From the NCBI GenBank assembly GCA_937872385.1, contig CALMSO010000072.1, forward strand, positions 1 through 64,000: a DNA stretch of 64,000 bases. The letters are read 5' to 3'. Positions 8,186 to 18,174 of this stretch are shown here, piece by piece. The translations under genes were made by a program, and so were the position numbers. How positions within the stretch are numbered: position 1 is the stretch's first letter; every line of letters starts with the position of its first letter. This stretch comes from an uncultured Saprospiraceae bacterium (lineage in GTDB: Bacteria > Bacteroidota > Bacteroidia > Chitinophagales > Saprospiraceae). Below the pieces are notes generated by a model that saw nothing but the letters and a program-made list of their open reading frames with translations, did not search any database and was not told the DNA's origin.

Positions 8186-8935
8186 TTGAACGCAACGTAC
8201 AACATCCGGCTACCCCAATTTGAAGGGCCCTTCGATCTCTTACTGTTCTTCATCGAACGAGACGAATTGGACATCCACGATATTCCAATTGCTACTATCA
8301 CCGATGATTTTCTGACCTATATCCATCAGGCAGAGCAGATGAATATTGATTTGGCCAGCGAGTTCATTTTAGTAGCTGCTACGCTGTGCCGCATCAAAGC
8401 GAAAATGCTGATCCCCCGCAAACCAGTGGACGAAGCAGGTAATGAAATAGACCCCCGCGACGAATTGGTTCAGCGACTACTCGAATACAAACGTTACAAA
8501 AGCGTGCTGGCAGAGCTGCGCATTATGGAAGAACAACGCGACCAGCAGTACACCCGCGGCAGCGCAAGCGCAGAGCTGGCACAGATAGCCACCAAAGCCT
8601 TGGTAGATAGCGAGTTGGAATCTGTTACACTATTCCGGCTTTTGCGTACCTTTGAACGGATGATGCGGCGCTTTGAGGAGGCAAAACCCCGTTTGGTGCA
8701 TGAAATTGCCCAATTCAGCTACACCGTAGAAGCCGAGCAAGAAGGTATTTTGCGTAAGGTACAAAAAGGTGCGCGCGCACGGTTTGAGCATATTTTTCAG
8801 GATTGTACCAACCGGATTCACGCGATTGTGACTTTCCTCGCCTTGCTGGAGCTGCTCAATATGGAAAAAATTAGCATCACCATAGGAGAAGGCTATAATA
8901 ATTTCTGGATAGCAGCAGAATTGACTGATAACTAA
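8186..8935 (+). CDS. scpA: segregation and condensation protein A
   Basis: ScpA is the kleisin subunit that bridges Smc head domains and works with ScpB in chromosome condensation and segregation. The 249-residue protein has the family N-terminal signature FEGPFDLLLFFIERDELDIHDIPI, the conserved ASEFILVAATLCRIKAKMLIP helix, and a C-terminal winged-helix-like end with TFLALLELLNMEKI. The start is TTG at 8186, which places the first residues exactly before the conserved IRLPQFEGP strand; no better ATG is in frame. scpB and smc are not in the window. Upstream is the repeat block, so its promoter must lie in about 100 bases between 8084 and 8185. Confidence 0.93.
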   Translation: MNATYNIRLPQFEGPFDLLLFFIERDELDIHDIPIATITDDFLTYIHQAEQMNIDLASEFILVAATLCRIKAKMLIPRKPVDEAGNEIDPRDELVQRLLEYKRYKSVLAELRIMEEQRDQQYTRGSASAELAQIATKALVDSELESVTLFRLLRTFERMMRRFEEAKPRLVHEIAQFSYTVEAEQEGILRKVQKGARARFEHIFQDCTNRIHAIVTFLALLELLNMEKISITIGEGYNNFWIAAELTDN

Positions 8936-9079
8936 AGACTAAAAGTTTGCCTGTCACAAATAGATAAATTATTTTGCTTGGGGCGCGTGGCGGCGCTTTA
9001 TTTTTCCTTGTCGGAATGCCACTTTATTGGCGGTTGGCGGTTCGCCGTTCGCTAATGAAAAGAATCTAATACTGGCTGT

Positions 9080-11977
9080 ATGGAGCGACCCTCTGACAAT
9101 TATCTGCTTTCGCAGGATGCGGAACACAAGCTGCTGCGAGCCGTCAGCGAGGCTTTGTCTGTGCTTTTAACGACCAACGAGTTGAATCTCGCCCTGCGCA
9201 ATGCCTTCCGCATTGCCTGCGAAGCTTTAGGTTGCGATGGCGTTTATCTGTTCGATTATTATGAAATAACTCCAGGCGCCATTCACTCCCGGATTTACTT
9301 CGGGCTGCGCCTTATAGACAGCCAATGGCAAGAAACGCCCAACGATCTCATTAAATTTCCTTTAGAAACCGCTGATTTGCAGCAGCGCGTCCACCACATG
9401 ATGGATGCTAATGGCATCACAATAGCGACTAATGTGCACAACCCGCCCCGCCTGAAAGCCTTACTGACCAGCTTGCATATCCATTCTTATCTGAGCTTTC
9501 GTATTGTATTAGAAGACAAAACCTGGGGCGGCATCTCTTTCGTTAGCCTCAAAGAAGACACCACTTGGGCAGAGGGCCGACAGCCCTATCTGATGCCTTT
9601 GGTAACCAGCATTGGCAATTTTATCGCCCGCAAAAAACTCGAACAAGCGCTACAGCGTCAGAGTACTTATTTGCGCAAGATTATTGACCTGAACCCTAAT
9701 TACATTTTTGCTAAAAACCAAGCCGGGCAATATACCTTGATCAATCAATCGGCAGCAGCGCTCTTTGAACAAGCGCCGACAGATATTATTGGCAAAACCG
9801 ACTGCGAACTGCCCATGCCGGAGCAACAAGCCAAAGATATCATTAAGGACGATCAACTCGTTTTTTCGACCGCCAAAACGCGCGCCTTGCCTATTCGACC
9901 TTTTGTAGATGCTGCCGGTGCTGTTCATTATTTACAAACGATTAAAATACCGGTGACCGATGCCCACGAGCAGGTCGCAGAAATGCTCGGTGTATCGGTA
10001 GATGTGACCACACTCAAAGAAGCAGAGCAGCAATTGTGGCAGCAAAAACATTTCATTGAGCGCATTGCCGCTACTGTACCGGACATTATTCTCGTGGTGA
10101 ACCCCGCCGCCCGGCAGTTTGCTTACCATAATATTGGGGCTAAAATTCTAGGTTTTGAAACAGCAACGATTGACGATTTGTTTGAATTTTTAACGAACCA
10201 GCTTCACCCCGATGACCAGGCACAGTCGGCAGGTTTTTTGCAACAATTGGCTGCAATAAACGACGCTGAAGAAATTGTAACCAAGCGATTCAGGCTACGA
10301 CATCAGGATGGCTACTGGGCGCACTATTATGAACGGGCAACCGTCTTTTCGCGGCATCCGGATGGAAGCATAAAAGAGTATCTCGCTGTTTTACAAGACA
10401 TTAGCGAAAGCGTACAAGCCACACAACAATTAGAATTAAGTCGGCAGAAGTATCGCAATTTTGTAGAGCACAGCTATGAAGGTATTTATTATATTAAATT
10501 TGAACGCCCAATTGATACTGCGCTGCCCATCGAAGAACAGATAGCATTATATTATGCATATGGCTACGTAGAAGAAGCCAATACGGCCTGCGCACAGATG
10601 TACGGACTGGATGATCCGAAAGTAATGATCGGGCTGCGCATGATAGACGCACACAGCGGCGAGCATTTTGAAGCCAACCGACAATCTACGCGTGCATTTA
10701 TCAGTAGCGGCTATCAGGTGACTAATTCTGAAACCATTGAATTCGATACGCACGGCAACGCCGTTTATATCCTCAATCACGCCATCGGCGACCTCAGAAA
10801 CGGCTGCCTGCGAGGCGTTTGGGGCACCCAACAAAACATCACCGAGCAGAAAAAAGCCGAGCAAGCACTACAAAAAAACCGACAAATACTTAAAGCTATC
10901 GTTAATGCCTTACCTGATTTAAAATTTCGGCTGAGCCACGACGGAGTATTCCTGGATTTCTACGTATCGGAATACGAAAACGAAACCCCGATGCTGCCGC
11001 CACAGGCTTTTCTTGGCAAACGTATTGAGGAAGTGATGCCGGAGCTGGTAGCCAAGCCGGCCAGAGCCGCCATTCAGCAGGCTATTGGTAGTCAGCGGGT
11101 AGCCGCCTTTGAATATAGCCTGGCACTTCCAGAAGGGGTGCATTATTATGAGGCGCGCGTAAGCCCAATGAGCGAACATGAAGTAATTATAACTATTCGC
11201 AATATCAGCGAAAAAGTCAGTTCGCAACAAGTTTTACAAGAAAAAATGCGGGAAATTGACGAAAAAAACCAACAACTGACCCAGTACATCGAATCGAATT
11301 ATCAATTAGAAAACTTCGCCTATATCGCTTCGCACGACTTGCGGGAGCCAGTACGCACCATGCACAGTTTCGCCCAGCTCTTGAAAAGGCAATACCATGC
11401 AGCACTTGACGAGAAAGGACGCGGCTATCTCGACTTTTTGATTTATGGTGCCGAAAATATGAATCGCCTGATAGAAGATTTGCTCGCCTACTCGCGCATG
11501 AGTTCGGAGGAGGCGGTCTTTGAAGTCGTAAAAATGCCTCAAATGATGCAAGATATACAGCACAACCTCACGACTTTCATCGAAGAAAAACAAGCCCGAA
11601 TACATATTACCGCGCTGCCGCAGGTGGTTTTTGCCAATCGTACCCGCCTCCGGCAGCTATTTCAAAATCTGCTGACTAATGCCATCAAATTTCATCGGCC
11701 CGAGCTACCGCCCGAAGTGTTTATCAATAGCATTGAGCACGAAGATGAATGGCTGTTTGAAATCAAAGATAACGGACTGGGCATTCCGCTCGAAATGCAG
11801 GAACGCATTTTTCAGTTGTTTAAAAAAATACATTACCACCGCGAGCATTATGGCACCGGCATCGGGCTAGCGCTTTGCAAACGCATTGTAGCCCAACACC
11901 ACGGCGAAATCTGGGTAGAATCAGTGCCCAATCGGGGGAGTTCGTTTTATTTTACTATTAGTAAAAAACTGAACTAA
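9080..11977 (+). CDS. multi-PAS/GAF sensor histidine kinase
   Basis: A 965-residue soluble-looking sensor kinase without clear membrane segments. An N-terminal GAF-like domain (about 15-195) is followed by PAS domains near 200-320, 325-450, 455-600 and 605-715, then a coiled linker. The phosphoacceptor H-box is SHDLREP with His752. The HATPase domain has an N-box NLLTNAIKF, then DNGLGIP and GTGIGLALCKRIV boxes. It has no receiver domain, and no response regulator gene is adjacent, so the partner is unknown. The arrangement is that of phytochrome-like orphan kinases. A TTTG followed by a near-consensus -7 region at about 8944-8974 could be its promoter. The ligand cannot be predicted. Confidence 0.9.
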   Translation: MERPSDNYLLSQDAEHKLLRAVSEALSVLLTTNELNLALRNAFRIACEALGCDGVYLFDYYEITPGAIHSRIYFGLRLIDSQWQETPNDLIKFPLETADLQQRVHHMMDANGITIATNVHNPPRLKALLTSLHIHSYLSFRIVLEDKTWGGISFVSLKEDTTWAEGRQPYLMPLVTSIGNFIARKKLEQALQRQSTYLRKIIDLNPNYIFAKNQAGQYTLINQSAAALFEQAPTDIIGKTDCELPMPEQQAKDIIKDDQLVFSTAKTRALPIRPFVDAAGAVHYLQTIKIPVTDAHEQVAEMLGVSVDVTTLKEAEQQLWQQKHFIERIAATVPDIILVVNPAARQFAYHNIGAKILGFETATIDDLFEFLTNQLHPDDQAQSAGFLQQLAAINDAEEIVTKRFRLRHQDGYWAHYYERATVFSRHPDGSIKEYLAVLQDISESVQATQQLELSRQKYRNFVEHSYEGIYYIKFERPIDTALPIEEQIALYYAYGYVEEANTACAQMYGLDDPKVMIGLRMIDAHSGEHFEANRQSTRAFISSGYQVTNSETIEFDTHGNAVYILNHAIGDLRNGCLRGVWGTQQNITEQKKAEQALQKNRQILKAIVNALPDLKFRLSHDGVFLDFYVSEYENETPMLPPQAFLGKRIEEVMPELVAKPARAAIQQAIGSQRVAAFEYSLALPEGVHYYEARVSPMSEHEVIITIRNISEKVSSQQVLQEKMREIDEKNQQLTQYIESNYQLENFAYIASHDLREPVRTMHSFAQLLKRQYHAALDEKGRGYLDFLIYGAENMNRLIEDLLAYSRMSSEEAVFEVVKMPQMMQDIQHNLTTFIEEKQARIHITALPQVVFANRTRLRQLFQNLLTNAIKFHRPELPPEVFINSIEHEDEWLFEIKDNGLGIPLEMQERIFQLFKKIHYHREHYGTGIGLALCKRIVAQHHGEIWVESVPNRGSSFYFTISKKLN

Positions 11978-12037
11978 TAACATTTCAAAAGCGAACAGCA
12001 TCATAAATACCGCGCCCATTCATCGGAACACAATAGA

Positions 12038-14266
12038 ATGAGAATTTTTGGCATACGACATCATGGGCCCGGCTCGGCGAGGAGTTTGGTAGAAGCCTTA
12101 CAACAGTACCAGCCCGATTGCGTACTAATAGAAGCACCCGCCGATGCGCAAAGCATCGTTGCCCAAGTGGCTACGGCAGGGCTACGGCCGCCGGTGGCTA
12201 TGGTCTTGTACAATCCACAGCATTTGTCACAAGCGGTTTATGTACCGTTTGCCGAATTTTCGCCAGAATGGCAGGCAATGCAATGGGGGCTGCAACAGCA
12301 TATTCCCATCCAACTGATGGATTTGCCAATGGAACGCTATTTTCCACTCGACGAGGCTACCCGAAACGAACGGCAGATCGCCTTCCAATTAGAGGCAGAA
12401 CAAACCGATGCCCATATCAGCCGTGATCCGCTTGGCCTGCTCGCGCAGTTGGGGGGCTATACCGATTCTGAGCGCTGGTGGGAAGTTACTTTCGAGCAAC
12501 AAGCTAACGACATTGCCGTTTTCGATGCCATCCTCGACATGATGACCGCGCTGCGCAAGGAGTGGCAACGCCCGGAGACACCCCTCACGCTCCTGCGCGA
12601 AGCTTGGATGCGCACTGCCATTCGCAAAGCCAAAGCCGAATTTTCTCGACTGGCGGTGGTCTGTGGTGCTTGGCATGCCCCAGTTTTACAGCAGCTTGAG
12701 GCTTTTAAAAAAAGCGATGATAGCAAAATATTACGCGGCCTCAGCAAAACCAAAACTACCGCCACTTGGGCACCTTGGAGCTACGAGCGCCTGTCGGTGA
12801 GCAGTGGCTACGGAGCAGGTGTCGTTGCACCGGCCTGGTACGAATTGCTCTGGCAAAACCGGCAGACCGCCACCACCCACTGGATGTCGAAAGCAGCACA
12901 ACTGTTGCGCAGCGAGCAAATGTCCGCATCTTCGGCGGAAGTAATAGAGGCCATTCGTTTAGCTAATACCTTGACTGCGATGCGTTTGCACGATGTAGCC
13001 GGACAGGACGAACTGCGCGAGGCCGCTGTCACGGTGCTTTGCCAAGGCGACACGGAAAAGCTCGACTGGATTGAAAAAAAGCTCATCATTGGGCAAACAA
13101 TTGGGCAAGTGCCAGCCCACATTGCCCCGCCATTGCAGCAAGATTTGGAAAAAAACATCAAATCGGCTCGCCTAACCAAAGCCTGGCAAAGTGCTGATAC
13201 TATAGAAAAACACCTCGACCTGCGCAACGACACCCAGCTTGCCGCCAGCCATTTGCTGCATCGCCTGCGCATTCTCGATATTCCTTGGGGGCACTTGCTG
13301 GAGCTGTCGCCTTATCAGCGCGGGAGCTTCCGGGAAGGCTGGCAATTGAAATGGCAACCGGAGTTTACCCTACGGCTCATTGAAGCCGGAATGCTGGGCA
13401 ATACCATTTTGGAAGCTGCCAAAAATCGCGTAACGCAACAAACCGTGGCGGCCACAGACCTGCCCGAACTGACCCGGCTCACCGGAGAAGTCTTGTTAGC
13501 TGATTTGCCAGAAGTAACGCCCGTGCTGCTGCAACGCTTGCAAGACGCTGTCGCGCTCGACACCGATGTTTTTCACCTAATGGAAGCGCTACAACCCCTC
13601 GTACAAATTGTACGTTATGGCAATATTCGCAAAACCGACGCCGTGGCCGTAGGGCATTTGGTAGATCAAATCGTGCCGCTTCTTTGCATTGGGCTGCCAC
13701 AGGCTTGCCGCCAAATAGATGATGCAAGGGCTGAGGCGGCATTTCAGCAGGTACTGACAACCAATCACAACTTGGCTTTATTGTACAATGAAGCACACGA
13801 CAAGCAATGGCTTGAAGCGCTGCGCAACTTGCGATTGCAAGCCGATGCGCACCCGCGGCTGCGTGGTGGTGCCACTCGTTTGCTTTACAACAAGGCACAA
13901 CTGACAGCAGATGAAGCGGCTAAGCTCCTGCGCTACGAGTTGTCGGGCGATGCGGCGGAAGCACAGGCCAACCTACAATGGCTGTCGGGTTTTTTGCATG
14001 GCAGTGGGCTGCTGCTCATTCACCAGCCGCAGCTCTGGGCAGCGCTCAATCAATGGGTGGTAGGGTTAGAGGCTATGCATTTCACAGAGTTGTTGCCGGT
14101 ACTGCGCCGGGTGTTCGCGCATTTCAGTGCCTCTGAGCGCGAGAAAATGTTGTCCATGGCTGCACATCCGCTGGCCGCAATAGCGTCCGATGCCGCATTA
14201 GCGAAGCTACCCGAACGCGCCGAGCGGGTGCGTCCGGTGGTCAAAACCTTGCTGGGTATATCCTGA
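12038..14266 (+). CDS. DUF5682 family protein
   Basis: A 742-residue protein recognised by the N-terminal signature IFGIRHHGPGSARSL, then PDCVLIEAPADA. These are typical of DUF5682, a family usually encoded with a MoxR AAA ATPase, a VWA-domain protein and a SWIM zinc-finger protein in putative metal or cofactor chaperone or defence-related clusters. None of those partners is beside it here: it is preceded by a histidine kinase and followed by a DHFR-like gene. The remainder is mostly alpha-helical and rich in Leu, Ala and Gln, with no membrane segment or signal peptide, so it is probably cytoplasmic. The biochemical activity of the family is not known to me. Confidence 0.75.
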   Translation: MRIFGIRHHGPGSARSLVEALQQYQPDCVLIEAPADAQSIVAQVATAGLRPPVAMVLYNPQHLSQAVYVPFAEFSPEWQAMQWGLQQHIPIQLMDLPMERYFPLDEATRNERQIAFQLEAEQTDAHISRDPLGLLAQLGGYTDSERWWEVTFEQQANDIAVFDAILDMMTALRKEWQRPETPLTLLREAWMRTAIRKAKAEFSRLAVVCGAWHAPVLQQLEAFKKSDDSKILRGLSKTKTTATWAPWSYERLSVSSGYGAGVVAPAWYELLWQNRQTATTHWMSKAAQLLRSEQMSASSAEVIEAIRLANTLTAMRLHDVAGQDELREAAVTVLCQGDTEKLDWIEKKLIIGQTIGQVPAHIAPPLQQDLEKNIKSARLTKAWQSADTIEKHLDLRNDTQLAASHLLHRLRILDIPWGHLLELSPYQRGSFREGWQLKWQPEFTLRLIEAGMLGNTILEAAKNRVTQQTVAATDLPELTRLTGEVLLADLPEVTPVLLQRLQDAVALDTDVFHLMEALQPLVQIVRYGNIRKTDAVAVGHLVDQIVPLLCIGLPQACRQIDDARAEAAFQQVLTTNHNLALLYNEAHDKQWLEALRNLRLQADAHPRLRGGATRLLYNKAQLTADEAAKLLRYELSGDAAEAQANLQWLSGFLHGSGLLLIHQPQLWAALNQWVVGLEAMHFTELLPVLRRVFAHFSASEREKMLSMAAHPLAAIASDAALAKLPERAERVRPVVKTLLGIS

Positions 14267-14363
14267 CGAGCAATCGCCATATTTCGTCGAATTTCATTCG
14301 ATTTGTCCCCGAATATGCTGTTTATTGCTGTGTTTTCACTCGATTTTAAAAAAATGCACCGAC

Positions 14364-14900
14364 ATGAGACGCATCCGACTATACATTGCTACCAGCCTCG
14401 ATGGCTACATCGCTCGCCCCAACGGCAGTGTGGATTGGCTGGAATCCTTTCCCAATCCTGACCAAAACGACTATGGCTATCAGGCATTTCTCAACGAGGT
14501 GGATACCACGCTCATGGGGCGCGCTACCTATCAGGAAATTTTGAATTTTGGCATCGCTTTTCCTTATGCTGACAAAGTGAACTATGTTTTCACCCGACAA
14601 ACCGGGCTGCCTGACACTGAATTTGTGCAGTTTGTGAGTACCGATGTCGTCGCTTTTATTCAGCAATTGAAAAAAACTTCTGGCAAAGACATTTGGCTCA
14701 TCGGTGGCGGACAACTCAACACACTCCTGCTACAACACGGCCTGTTGGACGAAATGATCATCACTATCGTACCTCTGGTGCTTGGCAATGGTATTTCTTT
14801 GTTTGCGCCTTCTACCCTTGAAAAGAAGATGATTTTGACTGAAAACCAGACATTTAAAAGCGGTTTTGTGCAATTGAGCTACCAACAGATCCACAACTAA
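14364..14900 (+). CDS. dihydrofolate reductase family protein (RibD C-terminal type)
   Basis: A 178-residue NADPH-dependent reductase-like protein of the RibD_C/YwjB group. It shows RRIRLYIATSLDGYIARP at the N-terminus, TTLMGRATYQEIL near residue 52, IWLIGGGQLNTLLLQ near 110 and a C-terminal IVPLVLGNGISLF. These are the nucleotide- and substrate-site segments of the fold. The physiological substrate of such stand-alone homologues is often unknown; they are not necessarily riboflavin or folate enzymes. The start at 14364 was chosen because the conserved first strand follows at once; an upstream in-frame ATG at 14325 would add a non-conserved extension. Its stop codon overlaps the stop of convergent pyrF. 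Confidence 0.85.
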   Translation: MRRIRLYIATSLDGYIARPNGSVDWLESFPNPDQNDYGYQAFLNEVDTTLMGRATYQEILNFGIAFPYADKVNYVFTRQTGLPDTEFVQFVSTDVVAFIQQLKKTSGKDIWLIGGGQLNTLLLQHGLLDEMIITIVPLVLGNGISLFAPSTLEKKMILTENQTFKSGFVQLSYQQIHN

Positions 14901-15718
14901 AGCAACTGATATTTTTGTAATAAAATCGCCATTTCTTTTTGTATAGCCAAGGCCTCAGCCCGCGCCCGCTCGGCAAAATCCTCCCCATGGCTGGCGTAAA
15001 TGATGCTGCGCGAAGCATTGACCAACAGCCCACACTGCGCGTTGAGTCCGTACTGGCTGATGGCTGCCAAATCGCCGCCCTGGGCGCCCACGCCTGGCAC
15101 TAAAAAGAAATGCTCCGGTGCAATGGTCCGAATTTCCCGAAACCTTTCTGGGTGGGTAGCGCCGATTACAAACATGAGCGTATCCGGGGTGCTCCAGCGC
15201 ATGGCCGCACGCATGACCGCTTCGTACAGCGGCTGCCCGGAGGTTTGCGGCAGCAGTTGAAAATCCTGGCTACCAGCGTTAGAAGTCAGCGCCAACAGGA
15301 TCACCCATTTGCCCGGAAAACCGAGGAAAGGCTGCACCGAATCTTCGCCCATGTAGGGCGCAACGGTCACGGCGTCGGCTTTGAGTTGTGTAAAAAAAGC
15401 CTCGGCATAGAGCCGTGCAGTGTTGCCGATGTCGCCGCGTTTAGCATCTGCGATGATGAAATGTTCTTTGCCGATGTAGCGAATTGTTTTTTCTAATGCT
15501 TGCCAGCCCGCTGTGCCGAGGGCTTCGTAGAAAGCAAGATTGGGCTTGTAGGCAACGCAGAGGTCGCGGGTCGCGTCAATAATTTGGCGATTGAACTCAA
15601 AAATTGGGTCGTTGGTTGTGTGCAAATGCTGTGGAATGCGGCTCAGGTCGGTATCGAGGCCAATGCAAAGGAAAGACTGCCTTTCTTGGATGCAGGCGAA
15701 AAGCTCCTGTCGGGTCAT
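14897..15718 (-). CDS. pyrF: orotidine 5'-phosphate decarboxylase, type 2
   Basis: Converts OMP to UMP, the last step of de novo pyrimidine synthesis. The 273 residues fit the longer type 2 subfamily common in Bacteroidota and Actinobacteria. Visible motifs are FLCIGLDTDLSRIP near the start, CVAYKPNLAFYE, the catalytic DAKRGDIGNTA, VAPYMGEDSVQPFL and the phosphate-binding VPGVGAQGG. The ATG at 15718 is preferred; a TTG three codons upstream is possible. The gene ends tail to tail with the reductase gene, the two stops sharing the four bases CTAA (14897-14900). A TAnnTTTG match on the minus strand at 15789-15796 is a possible -7 element. Confidence 0.95.
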   Translation of the reverse strand: MTRQELFACIQERQSFLCIGLDTDLSRIPQHLHTTNDPIFEFNRQIIDATRDLCVAYKPNLAFYEALGTAGWQALEKTIRYIGKEHFIIADAKRGDIGNTARLYAEAFFTQLKADAVTVAPYMGEDSVQPFLGFPGKWVILLALTSNAGSQDFQLLPQTSGQPLYEAVMRAAMRWSTPDTLMFVIGATHPERFREIRTIAPEHFFLVPGVGAQGGDLAAISQYGLNAQCGLLVNASRSIIYASHGEDFAERARAEALAIQKEMAILLQKYQLL

Positions 15719-15788
15719 GGTAAGCAATTGTTATTGAAAATCGGGCACAGCCATTTTTTGTTATGCGTGGTTTTTACAAAAATCGAGG

Positions 15789-15796
15789 CAAAATTA
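15789..15796 (-). promoter_or_regulatory. pyrF: candidate -7 element upstream of pyrF
   Basis: Reads TAATTTTG on the minus strand, matching TAnnTTTG, about 70 bases before the pyrF start. No TTTG at 19-21 bases upstream is evident. Confidence 0.3.
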
Positions 15797-15878
15797 CAAT
15801 ACCTTTTGGCAAATATTTGATTTCTGACGCATTCATTAAACACTTCGGTGCGCAGCGGCAGAGTGATAGGGTCATTTT

Positions 15879-17993
15879 TTAATGCGCTGCACTTTTCAGG
15901 TCAGGCTCGTGGCTTCCCGTGTATTGCAGCATAGAAAGCGGCCAAGTGATGAAAAAAGTGCTGCCCAGATCAGGCGTGGACTCCACGCGGATTTGCCCGT
16001 TGTAGTTTTCTACAATTTTTTTACAAATAGCCAGCCCCACGCCCGCGCTGTCTGGCTCTTGCCCATTGAAGCGCGCAAACAATTTAAAAACCAGCGGCTG
16101 AAATGCCTCCTGAATACCGATACCATTGTCTTTTATCGCTATTTCCATAGTTTTTGCCGTTATCCGAAACTGAATATGTACCACTGGCATGACACCCGGC
16201 CGACGATATTTGATTGCATTGGAAACAAGATTTTGTAATACCTGCAACATGTGTACGGGGATGGCCCGCACGGTGGGCAGGTGCTCGCAATGAATAGTAG
16301 CGCCGGTTTCGACAATGCGTGGGCGGAGGTTTTGTTCTACTTCCCGAATAATTCGATTGAGATCAACCGGCTCAAATTGCCGCTCGTCAAAAGATATTTC
16401 AGAATAGCGGAGCAAGTCCGTTATCAGGTGCGTCATGCGATGGGCGCCCGCCACGATGTATTCGATGTATTTTTTCATCTCGGCATCCATATTTTGGTGG
16501 AAGCGGCGCTGCAAAAGCTGCCCGAAACTGCCGAGGGTGCGCAGGGGTTCTTTGAGATCGTGCGAAATTGTGTGCGCAAAGTTGGAAAGTTCGCTATTGG
16601 AACGTTGTAATTGCTTGCTAAGCAACGATTCCTTTTCGAGGGCATTCGTCAGCTCGCTATTTTTGAGTGAAAGCGCTTCTTTTTGCTCGGATATCAGCTT
16701 GTTGAGCACCTCTAATTCGGCGTTTCGTTTTTGCTTGAGCTTCGACATCCGCAGCAAAAGCGCCAACGAGACTATACTCAACAGAAATAATGCTGAGATA
16801 GCGCTGGTCAGCAGAATGAAAAAGCGCCGCTCTGTAACCGCCTGTATGCGCAGGCGCTCAGTTTCGGCTTCTTGTTGCTCCAATTCGTATTGCAAGGTAT
16901 TGAGATGATGGTAAAGCTCGCCGCGCCGATAGTCGAGGCGTTCTGTTATATCTTGATAATCAAGCAGATACTGCTGTGCCTGTCGGTATTGCCCCAGCGC
17001 AGCGTGGATGTCGGCAAGCAGTTTCAGCACATTCGCATAGGCAATACCTCGATAGCTGACTGCCAGGTCAGCCGCCGCAGCCTCGGCATAAGGCAGGGCT
17101 GTGCGCGGGTCGCCGATACGCAGATAATAGGCAGCCAGTTCATAACGCGCCAGCTTGCGAGCATTGGTCAGATACAGTCCTTGTTCCTTAGCAATTATTT
17201 GTTGTAAAAGTACCACAGCTTCTTCATCCCTGCCGGTTTTAAAAAATAATTTAGCCTTTTCCACATCATAATAACTACCGCTGGCGGCACTGTCGTGTCG
17301 GGTGGCATATTCAAATAAATGGATGGCCCGGGCAGGGTCCGTTTCCGTTAAGGCGAGATTGAAAGCACTGGTAGCAATGATACTGCTATCACCAAGAGAC
17401 GCTGCAATATCCAGCGCTTTCTGATAAAGATCGTGCGCCTTTTGCAAAGACATGGAATCGCTGCCGTAATATTCGTAGAAATAACCGAGATGAATGAATA
17501 TGGCTGCCTCCCCTGTCGAGTACTTATCGTGGCGGGCACGCTGCAAACCGAGCATAAAATAACGCAGAGATTCTTCAATATTGGCGGCATGATCATAAGC
17601 AATGCCAATCAGACGATAAAATCGGTTGATTTCTTTCGGATTTTCAAGGCGCAGAGCTACCTCCAGCCCGCGCTTGCCCCACTCGCCTGCTTCCTGATAG
17701 CGCGCCTGCATATCCAGTACCGACCAAGCGGCACGCGCTAAGGCAATCGTACATAGCGGATCGGGGTGCTGTTCGCAGTCTTTTTCTAAGAAATGAAAAT
17801 AATGCCAGAAAGTGTCCGTCAGCTCGGTGGGCGGCGGGTCAAAGAGGACTATACTGTCCCGCAAAGTCATTACCTGCTGTTGCCAATAGGCGAACTGCGT
17901 GGTGTCTCGACTGGGCTGTGCCATGGCGGCAGTCAAACTAAAAAGCAGCAATACACCGAGTAGGTAATATGTTTTGGGTTTGGGTATGCGCAT
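15879..17993 (-). CDS. TPR-containing sensor histidine kinase
   Basis: A 704-residue membrane sensor kinase. From the ATG at 17993 there is a signal peptide (LLGVLLLFSLTAAMAQ). The exported sensor region then contains several tetratricopeptide-like repeats (for example LGYFYEYYGSDSMSLQKAHD and YAEAAAADL). A single transmembrane helix (FFILLTSAISALFLLSIVSLA) is followed by a coiled coil, an H-box ISHDLKEP with His478, and a HATPase domain with NLVSNAIKYR, DNGIGI and GVGLAICKKIV. This TPR-TM-kinase layout is common in Bacteroidota. No response regulator is adjacent. In-frame codons upstream to 18137 were rejected because the signal peptide must be N-terminal. A TACCTTTG -7 candidate lies at 18020-18027. 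Confidence 0.9.
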   Translation of the reverse strand: MRIPKPKTYYLLGVLLLFSLTAAMAQPSRDTTQFAYWQQQVMTLRDSIVLFDPPPTELTDTFWHYFHFLEKDCEQHPDPLCTIALARAAWSVLDMQARYQEAGEWGKRGLEVALRLENPKEINRFYRLIGIAYDHAANIEESLRYFMLGLQRARHDKYSTGEAAIFIHLGYFYEYYGSDSMSLQKAHDLYQKALDIAASLGDSSIIATSAFNLALTETDPARAIHLFEYATRHDSAASGSYYDVEKAKLFFKTGRDEEAVVLLQQIIAKEQGLYLTNARKLARYELAAYYLRIGDPRTALPYAEAAAADLAVSYRGIAYANVLKLLADIHAALGQYRQAQQYLLDYQDITERLDYRRGELYHHLNTLQYELEQQEAETERLRIQAVTERRFFILLTSAISALFLLSIVSLALLLRMSKLKQKRNAELEVLNKLISEQKEALSLKNSELTNALEKESLLSKQLQRSNSELSNFAHTISHDLKEPLRTLGSFGQLLQRRFHQNMDAEMKKYIEYIVAGAHRMTHLITDLLRYSEISFDERQFEPVDLNRIIREVEQNLRPRIVETGATIHCEHLPTVRAIPVHMLQVLQNLVSNAIKYRRPGVMPVVHIQFRITAKTMEIAIKDNGIGIQEAFQPLVFKLFARFNGQEPDSAGVGLAICKKIVENYNGQIRVESTPDLGSTFFITWPLSMLQYTGSHEPDLKSAAH

Positions 17994-18019
17994 GAGCTTG
18001 TTATAATCACAGATGAATT

Positions 18020-18027
18020 CAAAGGTA
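18020..18027 (-). promoter_or_regulatory. candidate -7 element upstream of the TPR kinase
   Basis: TACCTTTG on the minus strand matches TAnnTTTG and lies 27 bases before the chosen start. The -33 box is not clear. Confidence 0.35.
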
Positions 18028-18162
18028 CGGAAAATCTTGTCATTCAGACGCTTGTGGAAGTTGCTTTGTAATGGAAAAATTAATATTCCAACAGAAAAGC
18101 CTGCGGACAGTGCAAAGTCATAGGATACTAAAATCAAACTTTTATCTTGTGCAAAATCGGAT

Positions 18163-18170
18163 TACTTTTG
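18163..18170 (+). promoter_or_regulatory. candidate -7 element at the dioxygenase start
   Basis: TACTTTTG matches TAnnTTTG but sits only 4 bases before the ATG, so transcription from it would be almost leaderless. Confidence 0.3.
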
Positions 18171-18174
18171 TCTT

